64,000 bases of DNA from the NCBI RefSeq assembly GCF_900169565.1, contig NZ_LT828648.1:3756501-3820500 (forward strand), in the 5' to 3' direction. The number at the start of each line of letters is the position of its first letter. Position 1 is the stretch's first letter. The notes under the pieces were generated by a model. That model was not told the DNA's origin, made no database searches, and saw only the letters and a list, made by a program, of their open reading frames with translations. A program made the translations under genes and the position numbers. The stretch comes from Nitrospira japonica. Lineage in GTDB: Bacteria; Nitrospirota; Nitrospiria; Nitrospirales; Nitrospiraceae. This document shows positions 1 to 11,900 of this stretch, in pieces.

Positions 1-3000
1 GGCATCCGCCTTGGCCACGACCGCGGTCTCGTGGATGTCCGGATGCTCCATCAGCTGCGACTCGATTTCTCCCGGCTCAATCCTGAACCCTCTCACCTTC
101 ACCTGATGATCGATCCGGCCGAGGAACTGCACGGTACCGTCGGGCAGATAGCGGGCCATGTCGCCGGTCCGATACAGGCGCGAGCCCGGTTCGTCGGAGA
201 AGGGATGCGGCACGAACACGCCGGCCGTCTTGGCCGGATTCCGCAGATACCCCCGGCCGACGCCGGCTCCAGCCACGCACAACTCCCCCGCAACACCGAC
301 CGGCACCGGTGAGAGGGAGGGCGACAAGACGTACACTTCAAGATTGGGCACGGGTCTGCCGACCGGCATCGAGACGACCTGTTCGTCCGGACTCTCGGTG
401 ATGCGGTGCAAGGTGACGTCGTCCGCACATTCCGCCGGACCATAGGCATTGACCAGCGGAATCAACGGATGGCGGGCCAGCCATCTTCGGCACAGCGGCC
501 CGGGCAGCGCCTCTCCCGTCGGCAGAACCATCCGCAGACGTTCGAGACCCGGCCGTTGGGCGGCCGCCGAATCCGCCGCATCGAGCATGCCCTGCAGAAG
601 CGCCGGCACGGTTTCGAGAATCGTGATTCCCGCGCGTTCGACGTGGCGCAACAGCCGCTCCGGATCGTGGGCGATTTCATCGGACACGATGCAGACCTGT
701 GCGCCGCACAAGAGCGGAGCCAGGAATTGCCAGACGGAGATGTCGAAGCATTGGGACGCGGTTTGGGCAACCACGTCGCCGGCCGTCAACGGCAGGGTCG
801 AGACTTTCCCCCAGAGGTGATTGAGCATCCCGCGATGCTCGACCACGGCGCCTTTGGGCGAGCCGGTGGATCCGGAGGTATAGATCGCGTAGGCGGCCTC
901 CGCCGCATGCCTCGGTACGCTCGGACCGGGATCCGCGGTCGCCGATCCCTGGATCCATTCCATCGTGAGCACGGCCGGCCTCGTCCCCTCCGCCAACATG
1001 TCCAACACCGGCTTCACTCGCCGGCGATGACTGTCCGTGGTCAACAGCACGGCGGCTCGGCTCTCGGAAAGCATGTGCGCCAGACGAAGATCGGGGTGCG
1101 CCGCATCCAGCGGCAGATATACGGCGCCAACTTTGAGAATTCCCAGCAGCATCGCGAGAAAGTCCACGCCTCGATCGCCCAGAAGCGCCACGACCGTTTC
1201 CGGTCCCGCTCCTGCAACTCGCAATGCATGGGCGACCCGGTCGGCCTGCCGGCTCAGTTCGCGGTACGTCACGCGCCGTTCCCAACACGATGCCGCCGTG
1301 GCATCGGGGGTCGCCGACGCCTGATCCTCGAACAATTGAGAGAAGGACCGGCCGGGCACGCGAAGCGGCGGGCCGGCATTCCATTCGGTCAACAGGCGGC
1401 GCTCTTCTTCACCGGTCAACAGGCGCAGTTCTTCGAGCGCGGCATCGGGCCTGGCCACCATGTCCCGCAGGATCAGCTCGTAGTGCCTGAGCATGCGTTC
1501 CACGCTGTCGGCGGAGAACAAATCGGTGTTGTATTCCATCGAGGCCGTGAGTCCGCCCTCGGTTTCACACAGGGTCAGCGTCAGATCGAACTTGGCCGTC
1601 AACGGCTCCGCATCGACCGCGGCGATGCGCAGACCGGGCACGGCCAGCTCAGACGTGGGCGCGTTCTGCAATTCGAACATGACCTGGAAGATGGGCGAAT
1701 AGCTGACGTCGCGAACCGGCTGCAATACCTCGACCAGCTTTTCGAACGGGACGTCCTGGTGAGTGTAGGCACCGAGACAGATTTCTCGGACGAGCGCCAA
1801 GAGCTGGCGGACCGTCTGGCTTCCCGACAGGTCCACCCGCAGCGCCAACGTGTTCACGAAGAAACCGATGAGCCCTTCGATCTCGCTGCGCGTTCTGTTG
1901 GCGATGGGCGACCCGACGATGAGGTCGGCCCGGCCCGTGTACCGGTACAGCAACGCGTAAAAACCGGCCAGCAGGGTCATGAACAGGGTCACGCCCTCGC
2001 GCCGTCCGAGTTCGGATACCGCCGCGGACAATTCCGGCGACACGGGTATCGTCAGCGAGGCGCCGCGCGAGGTCTGAACCGGAGGGCGCGGGCGGTCCAT
2101 CGGCAGGTTCAGCGGCTCGAGGCCGCCCGCCAGCCGATCCTTCCAGTAATTCAGCTCGCGCTGGAGACGCGCGCCGGACAGCCACTGGCGCTGCCATACG
2201 GCAAAGTCTGCGTATTGAACCGGCAATTCGGGCAGCGACGCCGGTCTGCCTTGAAGCTGGGCCACGTACAGTTCGGTCATTTCCCGCACCAAAATATGCG
2301 AGGACCACGCGTCGGACACGATGTGGTGCATCGTCAGGAGCAGCACGTGCTCCTCCGCGTCGAGCGTGAGCAACGTGACACGCAGCATCGGCCCGTAGGC
2401 CAGTTCGAACGGGCGCTGCGCTTCGGACGTGGCGAGCCGCAACACCGCCGCCTCGCGCTCCGAACCGGGCAAGTGATCGAGCGAGACGACCGGAAGGGGA
2501 ATCGTCTGCGCCGGCGCCACGAGTTGAACCGGCTGCCCTTCCGAAAGAGACACCGTGGTCCGCAGGATTTCATGGCGGCGGACCAACTCATTGATACTCC
2601 GCTCCAGTGCCGCCGGATCGAGAATACCGGACAACCGCAGCGCGATCGGAAGATTGTAGGACGCGCCGTCCGGGTCCAGCTGGGTCAAGACCCACAGGCG
2701 CTGCTGCGCGAACGACAACGGAATCGCCCCGTTGCGCGCCGCCCGCGACACCGGCGGCACGTCCGCATCTCCGGCCTGAAGCCCGGCGGATTCCACCGCC
2801 TCCCCCAACTGGGCCACCGTGGTCGCCTCGAACAGGGTCCGCAGCGGCAGGTCCACGTGAAAGACCGACCGGACCCGCGCCATCACCTGCGTCGCGAGCA
2901 ACGAATGTCCGCCGAGATCGAAGAAATTGTCGTAAATCCCGATCTGCTCCCGCTTCAGAATGGACCCCCAGATGCCGGCCAGCATCTCTTCCGTCGGATT

Positions 3001-5922
3001 GCGCGGCGCCACGTACCGCCGGCTCGAGGCCAGATATTCTTCGGGATCCGGCAGGAGCGTCCGATCGACCTTTCCGTTCTGATTCAACGGCAGCGCCGGC
3101 AGGCAGACCATCGCCGAGGGAATCATGTAGTCCGGTAACCGTTCCTTTAAGAATTCTCGCCAACCGGATGGTTCGCCGCTGGTATCCCCCGGCACGACGT
3201 AGGCGGCCAGGTACTTCTCGCCCGCCCCGCTCTGGCGCGCCGTCACGACCGCCTGCCGAATGCCTGGATGCTCGGTGAGACAGGCTTCGATTTCTCCCAA
3301 TTCGATGCGGTACCCCCGGAGCTTGATCTGGAAATCCGCGCGGCCGAGAAACTCAACGGCACCGTCCGGCAGAAGACGCGCGACATCCCCCGTCTTATAG
3401 AGCCGCCCTCCCGGCTCCGACGCCAGCGGATGAGGCACGAACCGTTGGGCCGTGAGATCGGGCCGTCCGAGATACCCGCGCGCCAGCCCCGCTCCGCCGA
3501 GGTAGAGATCTCCCGGAACACCGACCGGCACCGGATCGAGCCGCTCGTTTAGGATGTAGGCTTCGGCGTTGTCGATCGGACGGCCGATCGGCACGGTCGC
3601 GGAGAGCCTCGCGTCTTTGTCCTGTTGCTCGACGGAAAAAGTCAGGCAGCCGATCGTCGTCTCCGTCGGTCCATAGTGATTCAGCAGGCGGCAACGACCG
3701 GCCGCCGCCACATGATCGGCGAGCGCGTGCGGCAGGACATCGCCGCCGAGAACGAGCAGACGACGGGGCAGCACCTCGGAACCGTCCGCCGTGGCGAGCA
3801 ATGCCTGGAGATGGGCCGGCACGATCTTGAGGACGTCGATGGGATGCGCCGCGCAATAGTCCCCGAACTTCAGTCCGTCGGTGGCCGTGTCATATCCGAT
3901 CACATGCAGACAGCCGCCGGACGCCAGCGAGGCGAAGATCACGGTGTTGCCCAGGTCGGCTCCGAGCGTCGAGACGGTCGCATAGTTCAGATTCGCCTCC
4001 GCGTTCAACGCGCGGCAGATGAAATCCGTGTAGTTCGAAACTCCAAGGTGCGTCGCGGCCACGCCTTTCGGAACACCGGTCGATCCGGAGGTATAGATCA
4101 CATAGGCCAATTCCATGGGATGAACCGGCCGATCCGGATTACCCGTCGCTTCTTGCGTGAAGGTCCACTCGTGGAAATCCAGACAGTGAGCCCGTATCCC
4201 TGAGGCCGGCAACCGCGGCAGCCATTGCTCCTGCGTCAGCACGACGGCAATGCCGGCCTGCGAGATCTCGAACGTCAGGCGCGCCGGAGAATTCTCCGGA
4301 TCGAGCGGCACATAGGCGGCGCCGGCCTTCAGCACCCCCAATAATCCCGCGACCATTTCGACCGAGCGCTCGACGCACAGGCCCACGAGCGCGCCGCGCC
4401 CGACACCCATCCGGTTCAACCCATGCGCGATCTGATTGGCCTTGGTGTTCAATTCCGCATAAGTCAGACGACAGTCTCCGCAGACGACGGCGACGGCATC
4501 GGGACGCGCCGCCGCTTGACGTTCGAACACACTGTGGAGGGGCCGGGCTGCCGAGAGCGGATGCGCGGCCCCGCGGCCTCCCTGCAGCAATCGACGCCGT
4601 TGGGAGTCGCCCATTACGGGCAGCAGCCCGACGGCGGTCTCCGGCTGCGCCGCCGCACCGGTGAGTACTGCCGTTACGGCCTCTGCGAGAACCGGAAGCG
4701 CCGCCGAGTGAACCGATCCGGGATCAGCCTGCAGGCACAGGCGGATCGATCGGCCTCGCGTCGTACAGATCAGGTTGAGCTTGAGCGGCTCGAACCGGAC
4801 GCCCGCTGGATCAAACGAGAACAACACGTCTCCGATATGCGCGAGCGGTCCTCCGCTATCGAACTCAAAGCCTGCCAGCTCCGACGTTGCGGCTCCGGCG
4901 GCATCGGTTTCGCTCTCCCACGTCAAATATTCCTGCCACTCGCGCGCGCGGTTCCGGTCGGACACGGCCGAGTCGATCAGATTCTGAAACGGGCGATCCG
5001 GATCGATCCGGCATCGCAGCGGCATCCACTTGGCAAAGAGTCCCATCCCGGACTCCAGCTCGTCGTATTTCCTCCCGTCGCCGAGCAGCCCCATGAGAAA
5101 GGTGCGCCGGCCGCCGACCCGCCAGAGCACCACCTGCCAGGCCGCCAAGATGAGCGCCTCAACGGGCGTCTCGCGCCGTTCGGAAAGAGTCAGCAACGAT
5201 GCGGCCGCGTCCGCATCCAGTTCCCAGGCGAGCGTCTTGGCCGGCCAGCCGGAAGTGGTTTCCACGCCTCGCGCCGCATGCTCGAACGGCAGCGTGACGG
5301 TAGCGGGATCGGCCAACAGTTCCCGCCAGAAGCGGCGGCCCTGGGCCGCTTCCTCGTCCGCCAATAATTCGTTCTGCCATTCGGCGAACTGCGCGTACTG
5401 CACCGGCTCCTCGCCCGATTCGGTCACAACATCCCTGCCGTAACCGGCGGCGATCTCGCCGGCCAGATTGTGAAGGGTGCGAATGTCGGCGCATAGGGCC
5501 GGAAGACTGATCAGGAGCCAATGACTCCGGTTCGACAACCGGCACAACGTGCACCGGAAAAGCGGCCCACGGTCCCAATCGATCGGCCGGCGCCGGTGCT
5601 CCTCCAAGATTTCATCACGTTTCACAACCTGCGCCGCGGGACCAACCGCCTCGACGTCGACGACGTCCCAGGCCGGGTTGCCGTCCTCGGCAATCACCTG
5701 CAGCGGCACTTTCACGCCAGGCTCCCGGCAAAACAGCGTCCGGAAGGCCTCGTGTCTCGCCACCGCCGACTCCACCGACCGTTTCAACCGCGTCCCGTCC
5801 AAGGCGCCGTCGATCACCAATGTCCCTTGGGCATAGGCGGCGCCGAACGTCTGTTGAAGCGTCCACAGCCGTTTTTGCTGGGGCGAAAGCCGGAACCCTT
5901 GTACGTCGATGCTTGGTTGCAT
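1..5922 (-). CDS. Nonribosomal peptide synthetase, interface-A(Asp)-PCP-C-A(Dab), C-terminus beyond the window
   Basis: I translated this frame by hand. It is open from an ATG at 5922 to base 1 (1974 codons) without a stop, so the protein continues off the left edge. Domains in order: a condensation-like domain (about 1-440) lacking the HHxxxDG motif; an A domain (about 455-955); a PCP with LGGHSL (about 975-1045); a C domain with HHIVSDAW (about 1060-1510); and an A domain cut before its end. The first A domain gives the pocket residues D-L-T-K-V-G-H-I-G-K, the classical Asp code. The second gives D-I-W-E-L-T-A-D-D for the nine positions visible, the 2,4-diaminobutyrate (Dab) code. It starts 60 bases after the preceding NRPS, which ends in an Asp hydroxylase domain, so the two probably build one hydroxyaspartate module together. 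Later modules and any terminal release domain lie outside the window. Confidence 0.93.
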   Translation of the reverse strand, partial: MQPSIDVQGFRLSPQQKRLWTLQQTFGAAYAQGTLVIDGALDGTRLKRSVESAVARHEAFRTLFCREPGVKVPLQVIAEDGNPAWDVVDVEAVGPAAQVVKRDEILEEHRRRPIDWDRGPLFRCTLCRLSNRSHWLLISLPALCADIRTLHNLAGEIAAGYGRDVVTESGEEPVQYAQFAEWQNELLADEEAAQGRRFWRELLADPATVTLPFEHAARGVETTSGWPAKTLAWELDADAAASLLTLSERRETPVEALILAAWQVVLWRVGGRRTFLMGLLGDGRKYDELESGMGLFAKWMPLRCRIDPDRPFQNLIDSAVSDRNRAREWQEYLTWESETDAAGAATSELAGFEFDSGGPLAHIGDVLFSFDPAGVRFEPLKLNLICTTRGRSIRLCLQADPGSVHSAALPVLAEAVTAVLTGAAAQPETAVGLLPVMGDSQRRRLLQGGRGAAHPLSAARPLHSVFERQAAARPDAVAVVCGDCRLTYAELNTKANQIAHGLNRMGVGRGALVGLCVERSVEMVAGLLGVLKAGAAYVPLDPENSPARLTFEISQAGIAVVLTQEQWLPRLPASGIRAHCLDFHEWTFTQEATGNPDRPVHPMELAYVIYTSGSTGVPKGVAATHLGVSNYTDFICRALNAEANLNYATVSTLGADLGNTVIFASLASGGCLHVIGYDTATDGLKFGDYCAAHPIDVLKIVPAHLQALLATADGSEVLPRRLLVLGGDVLPHALADHVAAAGRCRLLNHYGPTETTIGCLTFSVEQQDKDARLSATVPIGRPIDNAEAYILNERLDPVPVGVPGDLYLGGAGLARGYLGRPDLTAQRFVPHPLASEPGGRLYKTGDVARLLPDGAVEFLGRADFQIKLRGYRIELGEIEACLTEHPGIRQAVVTARQSGAGEKYLAAYVVPGDTSGEPSGWREFLKERLPDYMIPSAMVCLPALPLNQNGKVDRTLLPDPEEYLASSRRYVAPRNPTEEMLAGIWGSILKREQIGIYDNFFDLGGHSLLATQVMARVRSVFHVDLPLRTLFEATTVAQLGEAVESAGLQAGDADVPPVSRAARNGAIPLSFAQQRLWVLTQLDPDGASYNLPIALRLSGILDPAALERSINELVRRHEILRTTVSLSEGQPVQLVAPAQTIPLPVVSLDHLPGSEREAAVLRLATSEAQRPFELAYGPMLRVTLLTLDAEEHVLLLTMHHIVSDAWSSHILVREMTELYVAQLQGRPASLPELPVQYADFAVWQRQWLSGARLQRELNYWKDRLAGGLEPLNLPMDRPRPPVQTSRGASLTIPVSPELSAAVSELGRREGVTLFMTLLAGFYALLYRYTGRADLIVGSPIANRTRSEIEGLIGFFVNTLALRVDLSGSQTVRQLLALVREICLGAYTHQDVPFEKLVEVLQPVRDVSYSPIFQVMFELQNAPTSELAVPGLRIAAVDAEPLTAKFDLTLTLCETEGGLTASMEYNTDLFSADSVERMLRHYELILRDMVARPDAALEELRLLTGEEERRLLTEWNAGPPLRVPGRSFSQLFEDQASATPDATAASCWERRVTYRELSRQADRVAHALRVAGAGPETVVALLGDRGVDFLAMLLGILKVGAVYLPLDAAHPDLRLAHMLSESRAAVLLTTDSHRRRVKPVLDMLAEGTRPAVLTMEWIQGSATADPGPSVPRHAAEAAYAIYTSGSTGSPKGAVVEHRGMLNHLWGKVSTLPLTAGDVVAQTASQCFDISVWQFLAPLLCGAQVCIVSDEIAHDPERLLRHVERAGITILETVPALLQGMLDAADSAAAQRPGLERLRMVLPTGEALPGPLCRRWLARHPLIPLVNAYGPAECADDVTLHRITESPDEQVVSMPVGRPVPNLEVYVLSPSLSPVPVGVAGELCVAGAGVGRGYLRNPAKTAGVFVPHPFSDEPGSRLYRTGDMARYLPDGTVQFLGRIDHQVKVRGFRIEPGEIESQLMEHPDIHETAVVAKADA
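4600..5922 (-). other. Degenerate condensation-like (candidate interface) domain at the N-terminus of the last NRPS
   Basis: The first 440 or so residues have the overall C-domain fold signature: LSPQQKRLW at the start, ARHEAFRTLF, and a YAQFAEWQ segment. At 5461-5520, where a C domain has HHxxxDG, the protein reads SLPALCADIR. Both catalytic histidines are replaced (Pro-Ala), Asp is retained and Gly is Ile. Peptide-bond catalysis is therefore unlikely. Published work on beta-hydroxyaspartate siderophores describes non-catalytic C-like interface domains that help recruit Asp/His beta-hydroxylases. This domain sits directly before an Asp-specific A domain and directly after a protein ending in such a hydroxylase. 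That it is an interface domain is my inference from motif loss and context. Confidence 0.72.
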
Positions 5923-5981
5923 GATGCTCTATACCTCGTGGTCTCTTTGCTTGCTGCGGCCTTCAGGGAAACGGCGCATCC

Positions 5982-8900
5982 TTACGCATTCACCGTCTGG
6001 ACATCCCGCCGATTGATCATCTCTCCCATGGCCACGACGATTTTTCTCGGCCCGACGAAGGGCGCGCGGGCGTGAGCCACCAACATATTGTCGAGCATGA
6101 GCAGATCCATCTCACGCCACGGAAACCGCACGGATGTCCGCTCGTAGAGCTCGCCGATTTCGGCCGCGATATCGTCCTCGATCGGAGTCCCGTCGCCGAA
6201 GTACACGTTGCGCGGAACCCGCTCGATGCCCAGTACCTCGATCAGCGAATTCCGAACCGCCGGCTCCAGGTAGGACACGTGGTGCAGCTGGATCTGGTTG
6301 AAGAATACCCACTCGCCGGTCTTTGGGTGCTTGAGGATCGCGGGACAGACCTGTCTGGTTCGCAGCCCTCCGTCCGGCGTCCAATCCCATTCGACCCCGT
6401 GCTGCCGGCACGTTTCCTCGACCGCCGCCTTGTCCTCGGTGTGAAAGAAATCCTGCCAGCTCACGTCGAACCCCGGCGTGAAATTTCTGACGTACATCAA
6501 CGACCGCTCCTGGAATTTCGCGCGGAGCTCGGGCCGGAGCCTCTCGTACATTTTCCGGCAGTCCACGATCGGGGTCTCTCCGCCTTCCCGCGAGGCCTGC
6601 ACGCAGAAGAACGACTGCTTCAGCGGCCAGCGATGCAAGTGCGAGCTCTCGTTGTGAAAAAGAATGGCCTTGTCTGCCGGATAGGGCGTAGATCCGTAGA
6701 CGTGGCGTCCGGCCTTCTCGCGCGGCAGATCGCCGTACTCGCTGAACAGCGCGGGGCAGAGGGCCTGTGCGACCTGTTCGAAACCCTCGATGCGCTTGAG
6801 CGCGAATCCACGGAACAGGATGGCCCCGTGCGTGAACAATTCCTGTTCGACCTTCGCCCGGTTGTCCTGCGCCCAGGCGGCCAGATCCACGTCCTCGACG
6901 GCCGGCTGCAGCACCAGCGGCAGCGTCTGGTCCGGCGTCAGGTACCGCCGCTCCACCAACGTGCGCTGGGCGAGATTCACCGCCTTCGGTTGAATGCTCT
7001 TGAACCGCTTGAACTTGCCATCCTCGCGCTGCTTGGATTCGATCATGGCGGACTCCTTTTCTGTATGAGAGAGCACCTCGAGCGCGGACAGTCGGGCTTC
7101 CGGCTGGGCAACGATGCTGGCCAGCAGCGTCACGAACCGGTCCGACAGGCCGGCGATCGTCGAAGCCTCGAAGAGATCTGTGCTGTATTTCCACAGACCG
7201 GTCAGTCCCTCCTCGGTGTCTTCCATGAACAACCCGAGATCGAACCGCGCGACCTCGCTTTCGAGTTCGAGCGCACCGACCTCCAAACCGGGCAATTCCA
7301 TGGTGGGCGGCCGCACGTTCTGCAGCACCAGCAGCGCTTGGACGAGCGGATTTCCTCCCAGGTCGCGTTTGAGCTTCAGCGTTTCCACGATCTTTTCGAA
7401 CGGCAGGTCCTGGTGAGCATAGGCCTCCAATGCCGTCCGGCGCACTTGGGTGAGCAACTCCAGGAACGTCGGATTGCCGCCGAGGTCACTGCGAAGGGGC
7501 AGGAGATTGACGAAAAAGCCGACCAGTCCTTCCGTCTCCTGGCGATTTCGGTTGGCGACGTCGGTCCCGATCAGGATGTCTTCCTGGCCGGTCGTGCGGA
7601 ACAACAGGGTATTGAACGCGGCCAGCAGCGTCATGAACAGCGTCACGCCTTGTTTACGGCTCAGCGCGCGCAGCCGCTCGGCCTGCTCCGCCGATACCGT
7701 GAAGACGTGGCGCGCGCCACGGAAGGTCTGCACGGGGGGGCGAGCCCGATCCACCGGCAGTTTCAAGACCGGCGGATTCGCACCCAACCGCTGCTTCCAA
7801 TAGGCCAGGTGCGCGTCCAACACGGGTCCCTGCAACCATTGCCGCTGCCATCGAGCGAAATCCGCATACTGCACCGGCAACGGCGGCAGCTCCGCCGGCG
7901 CCGTGCTTTCCGCCGCTTGCCCGACATGCGCTTGATAGAAGACCGCCACCTCATGAGCCAGCAGCGTCATCGACCAGGCGTCCGCGGCAATATGATGGAG
8001 CGTCACGAGCAGGACGTGCTCCTGCTCCGCCAGATGCAACAGGCGGGCGCGGATCGGGCGATCCTGCTCCAGCCGGAACGGCCGGCGAACTTCCCGGGCG
8101 GCGGCCTCCCGCACCGCCTGATCCCGCCGGTCCTCCGGCAGCCCGCTCAGCTCGTCCAGCGGCAAGGTCAAGCCTTCCGCAGCTCCGATGATTTGCGCCG
8201 GTTTGCCGTCCACCTCGCGGAACGTGGTCCGTAACGTTTCGTGTCTGGCGATCACCTGTTCGAAGCTGTACGACAAGGCGGCCAGATCCAGCATGCCGGA
8301 CAGGCGCAGGGCGAAAGGCAGATTGTAGGACCAGCCGTCCGGCTCCATCTGCGCCAGGAACCACAGCCGTTGCTGGGCGAACGACAGGGCGAGCGGCCCC
8401 CCGCGTTCGGCCGGCGCGAGCAGCGCCGGCGGCGCGCCGGCGCGGCCGGCACGGGCCTGTTCGATGACGGCGCCCAGCGCCTCGACCGTCGGCGCCTCGA
8501 ACAGGCTCCGGAGCGGCAGTTCGATCTGAAACGAGGAACGGATCCGCGAGACGACCTGCGTCGCCAGGAGCGAATGGCCGCCGAGTTCGAAGAAGTTGTC
8601 ATGGATGCCGACATGCTTGGCGCCGAGAATTTCCGCCCAGATACCGGCGAGAATTTCTTCCACTGCCGTGCGCGGGGTTCCCTCGCGGGGCGACTGATCG
8701 CCTTCCTCCGGCGCCGGCAACGCCTTTCGATCGATCTTCCCGTTCGGCGTGAGGGGCAGCGCGTCGAGAAACATCACGACGGAGGGAACCATGTAGTCCG
8801 GCAGCGCCTCGGCCACGAAGGACCGGAGCACCGCGGCGTCGCGGGCGGCGCCTTCGCTCACGACATAGGCAACCAACCGCTTGTCTCCCGGCCGGTCCTC

Positions 8901-11900
8901 CCGCGCCGCCACGACGGCTTCCCGTACGAGGGGATGCTGCGCCACGCGCGCTTCGATCTCGCCCAGTTCGATGCGATAGCCGCGGATCTTGACCTGATGG
9001 TCCCGCCGCCCCAGGAATTCGAGCGTCCCGTCGCGGCGAAACCGCACCAGGTCGCCGCTGCGATAGAGACGCCGGCCCGCGTCGGACGCGAACGGATCCG
9101 GCACAAAGGCGGCCGCGGTCCGCGCGGGATCGTTGAGATAGCCCCGGCCGACTCCCATCCCGCCGATGCAGAGTTCACCCGCCACCCCGATGGGCAGCAG
9201 TTCCAAATCGGGTCCCAGCACGTACAAACGAAGATTGGGGATCGGCCGGCCGATCGGAATGTATCCGCTCTCCGATTCATCGGGGACGACCATGGTATGC
9301 AGCGCCACGTCGTCGGCGCATTCCGCCGGACCGTAGGCGTTGACGAGCGGCACGGACGGATACCGCGCGAACCACTTCCGGCATAATTCGGGCGACAGCG
9401 CCTCCCCTGTCGGCAGCATCCAGCGCAGAGGAAGGTCCATGGATTCCTCTTCGAGAAGACCGCTCATCAGCGAGGGCACGATTTCCAAGACAGTGACGCC
9501 CTTGGCGCGCATCTCACGCAGCAATGCCCGCGGGTCCTGCACCACGGTGCTCGGAACGATCTCCACGCGCCCGCCGCACAGGAGCGCCGTGAGGAATTGC
9601 CACACGGAAATGTCGAAACATTGCGAAGCGGTTTGAGCCACGACGTCGCGGCCGGTCAACCGCAAGGCCGGAATCTTGCTGAGCAGATGATTGACCATCG
9701 CTCGCTGCTCCACCATTGCGCCCTTCGGCACGCCGGTCGAGCCGGACGTATAGATGACGTACGCCAGATTGGCCGGCGCCGCGTTCACGACCGGATTGGA
9801 ATCCGATGACCGTTCTTTCTCCAACTGCTCCAACGTGGAAACGGGCGTGCTCAGCCCGGCGAGGGACGTCGCCCGGCCGATCCGATCGACATAGCGCTCG
9901 GTCGTGACGATCATCGCCGCCCGGCTGTCCTGCAACACTTGGGCAAGACGCCGTTCCGGATGTCCGGGATCGAGCGGCAGATAGGCCGCCCCGGCCTTGA
10001 AAATACCCACGATCATTACCAGCAGGTCCAACCCCCGCTCGTTCAAGATGCCCACCAGGCGGTCGGGGCCGGCACCGCGCGCGAGCAGCGCGTGGGCCAC
10101 GGCATTCGCCCGGCGGTTCAACTCGGCATAGGTCAGGCTCACTCCCTGACAAGCGGCAGCGATGGCATCGGGCGTCTTGACGGCTTGCGCCTCGAACAAC
10201 CGGCTGAACCGGTCATCCTCAAGTTCGACCTCCTTCGTGACGCTCCATTCCTCGGTCAGCCGCCGGCGCTCCTCGTCCGCGATCAACGAGAGGTCGACCA
10301 ATCGTGCATCCGGATTCGCGACCATGCATTCGAGGAGATGCTTGAGATGGTCCAGCATCCGCTGCACGACTTCGCGCTCGAACCAGCGGGGCTGGAACGA
10401 GAGCCGGACGCCCAATTCACGGCCGGGATAACCGACGACGGTCATGGGATAGTTCGTATGGACCCGGTCGTGGTCATACGCAATATCGACCGTGCCCCAT
10501 TGCTCGCCGAGGCGCGGGTCTTTCGGCGCGTTCTCGAACACCAGCAAACTATGGAATAGCGACTGTCCAGCCGCCATTCCTCCCCAGCGCTGAATCTCGA
10601 TCAGCGGCGGATACTCGAACTGTCTGATCCGATAGTTTTGCGCGAGCAGTTCTTTCAGCCACTCGACAAGAGACATCTCAGAAGAAACTCGAACTTTAAG
10701 CGGTAAACTATTGATAAATAACCCGACAATAGACTCGACACCGTCCAGATCCGTGGGCCGACCCGCGACCGTCACTCCGAACACCACGTCACGCTGTCCG
10801 TTATAGCGGGCCAACAACAGCGCCCATGCCCCCTGGACGATCGTGTTCGGCGTCAGTTGGTGCCGCGAAGCCAGCGCTTGCAGCTGTTCGGTCGCCCGGG
10901 TCGACAGCTCCATATACACGTCGTCGACCGAATCTTCTCCGCCCGACGCGCCGGCCCGCTCGATACCCAGGGCCGTGGGACCAGAGCAATCTTTGAGTTC
11001 CGTCCTCCAAAACGTTTCCGCAGCGGCGAGGTCCTGCTTCTTCAACCACGCGATGTATTCCCGATAGGGTGTGACGGGCGGCAATTCCACGTCCCTCCCC
11101 TGAAGAAAGGCCTGGTAGTAGGCGCGGAAATCCATCATCAACAGCGAGAAACACCAGTCATCGGTGAGAATATGATGGAAGCTTCTGACGACCGCGTAAT
11201 AGTCATCCGCCAGCCGGACCAGATGAATCCGCATGAGCGGCGGCTTGGCCAGGTCGAGCCCTCTCGACAACTCGGCCTGCAGCAATTCCTGCAGCCGTTC
11301 GCCATGCTCCGACTCCGGATGCGTACGCCAATCCAATTCTTCGATGACCGAGGACAGATCGACCGTGGTATGCACGGCTTGGAGCGGCTGCGGAAGGTCC
11401 TTCCACATGAAGGACGTGCGGAGGATTTGATACCGCTGAATCACCCGGTGCCATGCGCGCACGAACAGGTCGCGATCCAAGTGACCGCGCCACATGTACC
11501 GCTGTTGCATCAAATAGATTCCCGATCCCGGATTCATCAGCGTGTGAAACAGCATCCCCTCCTGCATCGGCGAGAGCGGATAGAGATCTTCGATCTGCTC
11601 CCAGTCGTCGCGGAGCGGCGCCAGGTCCTCACGGCTGACGGCGACGAGCGGAAACATCCCCGGCCCCCCGGCGTCGGCCGCCTTGACGGGAGCCGTCTCA
11701 GCGGCGGGCGACGAAACATTCTCGGGTTTGGCCGCGCCTTCGTTCGGAGCCGTCGCAGGCCCTGCCGCGACGGCCGCGGCTTCGGCGACGGTTTGACATT
11801 CGAACAGCTGCTTCGGAGTCAACTTGACGCCCTTCTGATTGGCTCTGGCGATCACTTGGAGACTGCGGATCGAATCTCCCCCCAGCGAGAAAAAGTTGTC

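Noticed and set aside
406-3138. A 910-codon open frame on the plus strand
   Set aside because: It lies opposite the NRPS that is clearly coding on the minus strand, is rich in Arg/Gln/His/Gly and has no recognisable domain. It is an antisense shadow of a high-GC gene.
6072-8234. A 720-codon plus-strand frame, with similar long ones at 10857-13325, 14935-17274 and 21310-22854
   Set aside because: All are opposite well-supported NRPS domains, with shadow-type composition; none has a ribosome-binding site and family match.
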